DNA from: JBBQZO01 sp038207625
GTDB lineage: Bacteria > Pseudomonadota > Gammaproteobacteria > Burkholderiales > Burkholderiaceae_D
Reading direction: 5' to 3'
Assembly: GCA_038207625.1 (NCBI GenBank)
Contig: JBBQZO010000041.1
Span: 1 to 46,464, forward strand
Length of the DNA: 46,464 bases
Shown: positions 41,787 to 46,464 of the stretch, piece by piece
How positions within the stretch are numbered: position 1 is the first letter of the stretch
Layout: each line of letters opens with the position of its first letter
The notes under the pieces: model-generated
Told to the model about the DNA's origin: nothing
The model's input: the letters and a program-made list of their open reading frames with translations, nothing else
Databases searched by the model: none
Made by a program: the position numbers and the translations under genes

Positions 41787-44700
41787 ATGTTTAGAAAAAC
41801 TGTATTAGTACGCGCACTGTCGATCGCGTTCAGCGCCGCGGCACTGAGCGCCGCCGTGATGCCTACCGCCATGGCACAATCGAACGCCACCGGCGTCGTC
41901 TACGGCCGCGTCGATGCGCCAGCCGGATCGTCGATCAACCTGGTCAACCCAGAAACCGGTACCAAGCGCTCTGCCGTCGTTGACGCAGCGGGCGCCTACC
42001 GCGCAACCGCCTTGCCTGCAGGTCACTACAACGTCGAACTGGTCCGCAACGGCAAGGTCGATAAGACCGTTGAAGTTGACGTCCTGATCGGTCAAGGCGT
42101 TGAAGCATCGTTCGCAGCCGTACAATCGGTTCAGGTTTCTGGCCGTCGCACCCGCATCGACGTCACCAACACCAATAACGGCGCCATTTTCACGTCCAAA
42201 GAATTGGCAAAACTGCCAGTGGCGTCGAACTTGACCGCAGTGATCTTGCTCGCTCCAAATACCACGAAGGCTGATGCAGCCTTCGGTGGCGCATCGTTCG
42301 CCGGTGGTGCCGCGTCGGAAAACTCGTTCTACCTGAACGGCTTCCCAATCACCAACCCGCTGACCCAACTCGGCTCGATGGAACTGCCGTTCGGCGCCAT
42401 CTCGCAGTTCTCCGTCGTCACCGGTGGTTTCGGTGCGGAATTCGGTCGCTCGATCGGTGGCGTGACCAGTATCACGACCAAGAGCGGTACCAATAACTGG
42501 GAAATGGGCGCGACCTATGCGATCACCCCGGACCAGCTGAAGGCCAAAACCGCCAACATCTATTATCCAGAAACGGGCGTGAATCCGGGTACCGATGGTA
42601 AGCTGCATTTCCGTCAGGATAATAACTACAACAACGTCGAGCAGTACGGCTTCTATGTCGGCGGCCCGATCGTCAAGGACAAGCTGTTCATGTTCGTGGC
42701 GGCTGACGAAACGGTCAATCGTCGCGGTTTCACCGATATCGGTTCCGGCACAGCATCGACTGCGGCCACAATTGGTTTGAATGGGTGGAATCAGCGTAGG
42801 AACGTGCAAACCCGCGCAGTGGCGAAGGTCGACTGGAATTTGACGGACAATCATCGCCTCGAGTGGACCACCGCGATCGACGATCAATCGGACAAGCAAC
42901 AAAAATATGGTTACACCCTCAACCCTGCTATGTCTAAGAGCGATGCGCTCGCAGCTATGGACGGCACCCCGAATGGCACGAAGTACAACGAACTGAGCAC
43001 TCGTAATCCGGCTTCGGCAGGTGCCCAAGTCAACGCGCTGAAATACACCGGTCAACTGACCGATGATCTGACCTTGACGACCATGTATGGTCAGTTGAAA
43101 GCGCCACGCGGCGTCACCTATGAAGGTTTCGTCGGCAACCCGCCTGCATCGGTGACGCTGCCTGCTGCGTCGAGACGCGTGCCGGAACTGGACGCACAGG
43201 GTTTGTACTTCGTCGCCAATTCATTCCCTGGTACGGTTACGTCGCCTGGCGAAGATTCGGTTAAATCGTTCCGCCTCGATCTGGAGTACAAACTCGGCCA
43301 GCACACGCTGCGCGGCGGTCTCGATCGCAACGACCTGAGCGCCATGAACGCCGGTTCGGGAACGTCGGGCGGGTCGAGCTGGACCTATCGTAGTGTGGCC
43401 ACGCCAACGGTCCCCTCGTCATTGGCTAGTGGACAATCCGGTACCGTCGCCAACTTCGGCGGTTTCGGTCCACGCGGCTTCTATGCGACTCAGTTCGTGT
43501 TCAACAGCCTCACCGCTGCCAAGGCGCAGCAATCGTCGCTGTATCTGGAAGATCGCTATCAAGTGACCAAGAACGTGCTGGTGACGGCCGGTCTGCGTAG
43601 CGAGTCGTACAACAACACGAACGGCGACGGTGAAAAGTTCCTCGAGCAGAAGAACCAGATCGCTCCCCGCCTGGCCGCAGCTTGGGACGTGAACGGCGAC
43701 GCATCGTTGAAAGTGTTCGGTAGCGGCGGTCGTTATCACCTGCAACTGCCGACCCAGGTCGCTGCGCGTGCTGCCAGCCGTTCGACCTTCACCCGCCAGG
43801 ATTTCACCTACACGGGCATCAACCCGACGACGGGTGTTCCGACCGGCCTGAACGCGATCGATCCGGCGTTCTCGGCCGATGGCGAACTAGGCCAGCGCAA
43901 AAACCCATTGTCGGTCGTCACCAAAGACCTGAAGCCTAACTTCCAGGACGAGGTGACGCTGGGCTTCGAAAAAGCCTACAGCCCTGACCTGAACTTCGGC
44001 GGCAAGATTACCTATCGCAAGCTGGGCGCCGGTATCGACGACAACTGCGATTTGCGTCGTCTGTATGAGCGCGCCCTGGCCGATGGCATCAAGGTGGTTG
44101 GCTTCGACAAGATGAGCTGCTTCATCTTCAACCCGGGTAAAGACGCTACCGTCTGGATCGACGAGCAAGATGCAAATGGCGTGCCGATCAACAACGGCAA
44201 AGGCAAATTCGAGCATTTCACCAATGCCGAACTGGGCTATGCAGGTATCGATGCTGAGCGTAAATACAGCGCGCTGGATCTGTTCCTCGAGCATCCTTAC
44301 CGTAACGGCTGGTATGCGAAGATGAACTACACGCTGTCGCGCAGCACCGGCAACATGGAAGGCCAGACCCGTTCCGATACCGGACAGACCGACGTTGGTA
44401 CGTCCGCATCGTGGGATTTCCCAGAGTTCGCGCAAAACTCGAACGGCCTGTTGCCGAACGATCGCCTGCACGCCTTGAAACTGTATGGTTTCTATGAAGT
44501 CACGCCTGAGTTGACCCTGGGCTTCAACGTGCTGATCCAGTCGGGTCGTCCGAAAACCTGCCTGGGCACCAACGTTGCTGCTGAAAACGGCAAAGTGGAT
44601 TCGACCGGTTACCTCGATCCTATCGGCGCAATCGATGGCGGTTCGGGCTACGGCAGCGAGTACTACTGGTGCGGCGGCAAGCCGGTTCCACGCGGTTCGC

Positions 44701-44948
44701 TCGGCCGTATGCCGACCGAGAAGCGTCTGGACCTGGACCTGACCTACAAGCCAGCAGCGATGAAAGACCTGTCCTTCAAGGTCGACGTGTTCAACGTGTT
44801 CAACTCGCAAAAAGCGACCGCGCGTCAAGAAACGTATGACGCCGATGACAGCTCACCTGGCGCTATCGACGCCAACTACGGCGAAGCACGCACGCTGCAG
44901 CCAGCCCGTACCGTCAAACTGTCGGTCGAGTACAACCACAAGTTCTGA
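41787..44948 (+). CDS. TonB-dependent receptor, Oar-like, second of a tandem pair
   Basis: A 1053-aa receptor with the same architecture as its neighbour: signal peptide (MFRKTVLVRALSIAFSAAAL at the start), carboxypeptidase-regulatory-like domain, plug (NGFPITNPL, GGFGAEFGRSIGGVTSITTKSGTN), barrel, and C-terminal Phe (VKLSVEYNHKF). The signal peptide and plug are the most alike; the extracellular loops differ, which suggests different ligands. A Shine-Dalgarno (AGGAAAT) precedes the ATG. It has its own terminator, so the two genes are probably separate units. Confidence 0.93.
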   Translation: MFRKTVLVRALSIAFSAAALSAAVMPTAMAQSNATGVVYGRVDAPAGSSINLVNPETGTKRSAVVDAAGAYRATALPAGHYNVELVRNGKVDKTVEVDVLIGQGVEASFAAVQSVQVSGRRTRIDVTNTNNGAIFTSKELAKLPVASNLTAVILLAPNTTKADAAFGGASFAGGAASENSFYLNGFPITNPLTQLGSMELPFGAISQFSVVTGGFGAEFGRSIGGVTSITTKSGTNNWEMGATYAITPDQLKAKTANIYYPETGVNPGTDGKLHFRQDNNYNNVEQYGFYVGGPIVKDKLFMFVAADETVNRRGFTDIGSGTASTAATIGLNGWNQRRNVQTRAVAKVDWNLTDNHRLEWTTAIDDQSDKQQKYGYTLNPAMSKSDALAAMDGTPNGTKYNELSTRNPASAGAQVNALKYTGQLTDDLTLTTMYGQLKAPRGVTYEGFVGNPPASVTLPAASRRVPELDAQGLYFVANSFPGTVTSPGEDSVKSFRLDLEYKLGQHTLRGGLDRNDLSAMNAGSGTSGGSSWTYRSVATPTVPSSLASGQSGTVANFGGFGPRGFYATQFVFNSLTAAKAQQSSLYLEDRYQVTKNVLVTAGLRSESYNNTNGDGEKFLEQKNQIAPRLAAAWDVNGDASLKVFGSGGRYHLQLPTQVAARAASRSTFTRQDFTYTGINPTTGVPTGLNAIDPAFSADGELGQRKNPLSVVTKDLKPNFQDEVTLGFEKAYSPDLNFGGKITYRKLGAGIDDNCDLRRLYERALADGIKVVGFDKMSCFIFNPGKDATVWIDEQDANGVPINNGKGKFEHFTNAELGYAGIDAERKYSALDLFLEHPYRNGWYAKMNYTLSRSTGNMEGQTRSDTGQTDVGTSASWDFPEFAQNSNGLLPNDRLHALKLYGFYEVTPELTLGFNVLIQSGRPKTCLGTNVAAENGKVDSTGYLDPIGAIDGGSGYGSEYYWCGGKPVPRGSLGRMPTEKRLDLDLTYKPAAMKDLSFKVDVFNVFNSQKATARQETYDADDSSPGAIDANYGEARTLQPARTVKLSVEYNHKF

Positions 44949-44998
44949 TCGTCTGATCGAACCGATGGCATAGCAAGGCCCGGCGCAAGCCGGGTCGA

Positions 44999-45032
44999 AA
45001 AAAACCGCAGATTCGTCTGCGGTTTTTTTTTT
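44999..45032 (+). terminator. Terminator after the second TonB-dependent receptor
   Basis: AACCGCAGA (45003-45011) pairs with TCTGCGGTT (45016-45024) around TTCG, followed by a T run to 45032. Confidence 0.9.
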
Positions 45033-45139
45033 GAATCCGCGTTTCACTTTGTTACACTTTTGCGTTTGCGCAAGAAATGTGTTTACGTTAACGTTGTTCG
45101 TTGCCACTTCGATCGGATCACATTCACATGGAGACAATA

Positions 45140-45922
45140 ATGAAAAAATATTTGTTTTGCCTGTTCTTGTTGGTCAATGGAGCCGCCTTTGCTGATGAGC
45201 TCGGCGATGCGGACCGTCTGCTCGACGCCAAGTCCTATCCGCAAGCGCTGGCCGCCTACGGCAAGCTCGCCCAGGCCGGCAACGCCAGCGCCCAGTTCCA
45301 CCTCGGCGAAATGTTCCTGTACGGCGAAGCGGGCAAGGTCGACCTTGCCAAGGCGGAGGACTGGTTCCGCAAAGCTGCCGCCGGCGGCAGCGCGGAGGCC
45401 GGCGCGGCACTCGACACGATGCGGCAAAGGGCCGCGCGGCATGGCGAGATCGAGCATTGGACCAGCAGCTACGATGGCAGCGAGCTGACCAGTGGACGCT
45501 TTGCCTGCGCCGCGCCGTCGATACCGGCCATGTCGACGGACAACGACGAGATCAAGCGCGTGAGCGCCGCGTTCGCCTCCTGGCAGGACTGCTATAACGG
45601 CATGGTGCAAAACGTCAACGATGCGCTGCCGCCCGGAAAGCGCATCCCGACCGAGCTTACCAAGCTGATGAACCAGGTCGAGTATGACAAGGCGATCGCG
45701 CATCTGGACACCGTGTATGCATCGATTTCCAGCGCCGCGGCCCAAGTCGCCAGCGCGGTAATCGGGCAGCATGCGGCATGGCAGGCGGCCACCAAAACCT
45801 TTGTCGACGAGGCCAACCGGAACACCACCCGCCTCGATGCCGAGCGCGAACGGACCCGCCTGGAACGCGAGGCGCAGCGCAACGACACCACCCGTCCTAT
45901 CGCCAGAGGCAAGGGGGGCTAA
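45140..45922 (+). CDS. Exported Sel1/TPR-like repeat protein, 260 aa
   Basis: A signal peptide (MKKYLFCLFLLVNGAAFA, cleaved at about 18) is followed by a Sel1-like repeat: YPQALAAYGKLAQAGNASAQFHLGEMFLYGEAG then VDLAKAEDWFRKAAAGGSAEAGAALDTM (about 28-100). After it comes a Cys-containing, helical C-terminal domain (residues about 120-225) and a charged Arg/Glu tail. Sel1 repeats bind partner proteins; this one probably acts in the periplasm. The ATG at 45140 is preceded by GGAGA. A degraded copy of the same gene follows downstream. Confidence 0.75.
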   Translation: MKKYLFCLFLLVNGAAFADELGDADRLLDAKSYPQALAAYGKLAQAGNASAQFHLGEMFLYGEAGKVDLAKAEDWFRKAAAGGSAEAGAALDTMRQRAARHGEIEHWTSSYDGSELTSGRFACAAPSIPAMSTDNDEIKRVSAAFASWQDCYNGMVQNVNDALPPGKRIPTELTKLMNQVEYDKAIAHLDTVYASISSAAAQVASAVIGQHAAWQAATKTFVDEANRNTTRLDAERERTRLEREAQRNDTTRPIARGKGG

Positions 45923-45954
45923 GCAGGTTCGACGGGAAAACATGCCCGCGGGCG

Positions 45955-46256
45955 ATGGCAGCGTATATCCGGCCGGCCAAGGCCGGCAAGCCGCAGGCGC
46001 GGTTCCATCTGGGCCCGCTGTATTGATAGCGGGAGGCCGGCACGGTCGATCTGGCCCAAGCGACCCATTGGTTCGAGCCCGCGGCCCCGCCGGTGTCGGC
46101 GAGGCTGCGGGGGCGCGGGCGAATATCAAGGAACATGCGCGGCGCCAGGCCGACAACACGTTTTGGACCAGCGAATACGACGGCGCGGATCCGGCGCGGG
46201 GGCGCTTTCAGCGTGGCCGCCCGTTGGAGCAAGAAAAACGGCTGGGGACGCGCTGA
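45955..46256 (+). pseudogene. Degraded second copy of the Sel1-like gene
   Basis: From the ATG at 45955 the frame reads MAAYIRPAKAGKPQARFHLGPLY, matching AAYGKLAQAGNASAQFHLGEMFLY of the upstream gene, then stops. Beyond the stop the same frame continues REAGTVDLAQATHWFEPAA, matching the GEAGKVDLAKAEDWFRKAA part, and a different frame then gives HARRQADNTFWTSEYDGADPARGRF, matching RAARHGEIEHWTSSYDGSELTSGRF. So a second paralog is present with at least one stop and one frameshift. Because the contig end is poor, these may be sequence errors rather than true mutations. Confidence 0.6.
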
Positions 46257-46464
46257 TTGATTTCAAATCCGAAAACTGCGCCGTCGACGAAACAGTGCCT
46301 TGGGCGCGGGATACGGTTGTGAGCAGGAATTGATCGGCGCCGCTGTCGACCCGCATATCGGGGGGGGGGGGGGGGGCGCAGCCTAAACCCCACACGCCCC
46401 GCCCCACCCCCGCGCCCCCACCCCCCCATTTGAAACCCCCCCAACCCGCGACCCCCCCCCCCCC
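46257..46464. other. Low-quality contig end with G and C homopolymers
   Basis: A run of 17 G (46360-46376) and a final run of 13 C (46452-46464), with C-rich low-complexity sequence between. No gene is supported. The pattern is characteristic of sequencing or assembly artefact at a contig end. Confidence 0.75.

Overview
The window looks like a chromosomal contig from a betaproteobacterium of the Oxalobacteraceae type (Massilia, Duganella, Janthinobacterium). The evidence is the high GC content, the gene order ispB / rplU-rpmA-obgE-proB, the storage-polymer and wax-ester genes, an fdxA plus ferredoxin-NADP reductase pair, glnA-ntrB-ntrC, and two Oar-like TonB-dependent receptors with near-identical N-termini. 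The genus is inference; no rRNA gene is present.

Region 1 (1 to about 4585) is accessory DNA. It starts with what looks like the terminus of an IS21-type insertion sequence. Next come four minus-strand genes: two HAD-fold proteins and two proteins I do not recognise. A divergent XRE regulator of the restriction-modification controller type follows, then a tyrosine recombinase. The island abuts the 3' end of a tRNA-Pro(CGG) gene, the likely integration site. The 200 bp between the operon and the regulator carries a 60-bp interrupted palindrome and three 15-bp direct repeats. This cassette is the best candidate here for an undescribed system.

Region 2 (4586-11160) is housekeeping: tRNA-Pro, octaprenyl diphosphate synthase (its 3' end tandemly duplicated), ribosomal proteins L21 and L27, ObgE, ProB, endonuclease III and RsxB. 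A repeat block of the GGGTCAGAGT type lies between the convergent proB and nth.

Region 3 (11161-24365) is metabolic and mixed: intracellular PHB depolymerase, a DUF885 protein, ferredoxin reductase and FdxA, an emfourin-like inhibitor beside a gluzincin metalloprotease, an NhaD-like antiporter, a PHA-system protein, acyl-CoA-binding protein, a WS/DGAT acyltransferase, a small lipoprotein with an FKBP, an EI24 membrane protein and a molybdopterin-binding-domain protein. Several of these concern carbon and lipid storage.

Region 4 (24634-37734) holds a large bifunctional PBP-like protein, an orphan TAXI-type binding protein, a rhodanese, then the nitrogen regulon core glnA, a DUF4124 protein, ntrB and ntrC. 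The glnA upstream region has two GCAC-N7-GTGC NtrC sites and a GG-N10-GC sigma-54 promoter, so the products of ntrBC probably control glnA just upstream of them. CorA and a COG2509 flavoprotein follow.

Region 5 (38138-46464) has two tandem TonB-dependent receptors, a Sel1/TPR-type periplasmic protein and a degraded second copy of the latter. The last ~100 bases are G and C homopolymers and look like low-quality contig end.
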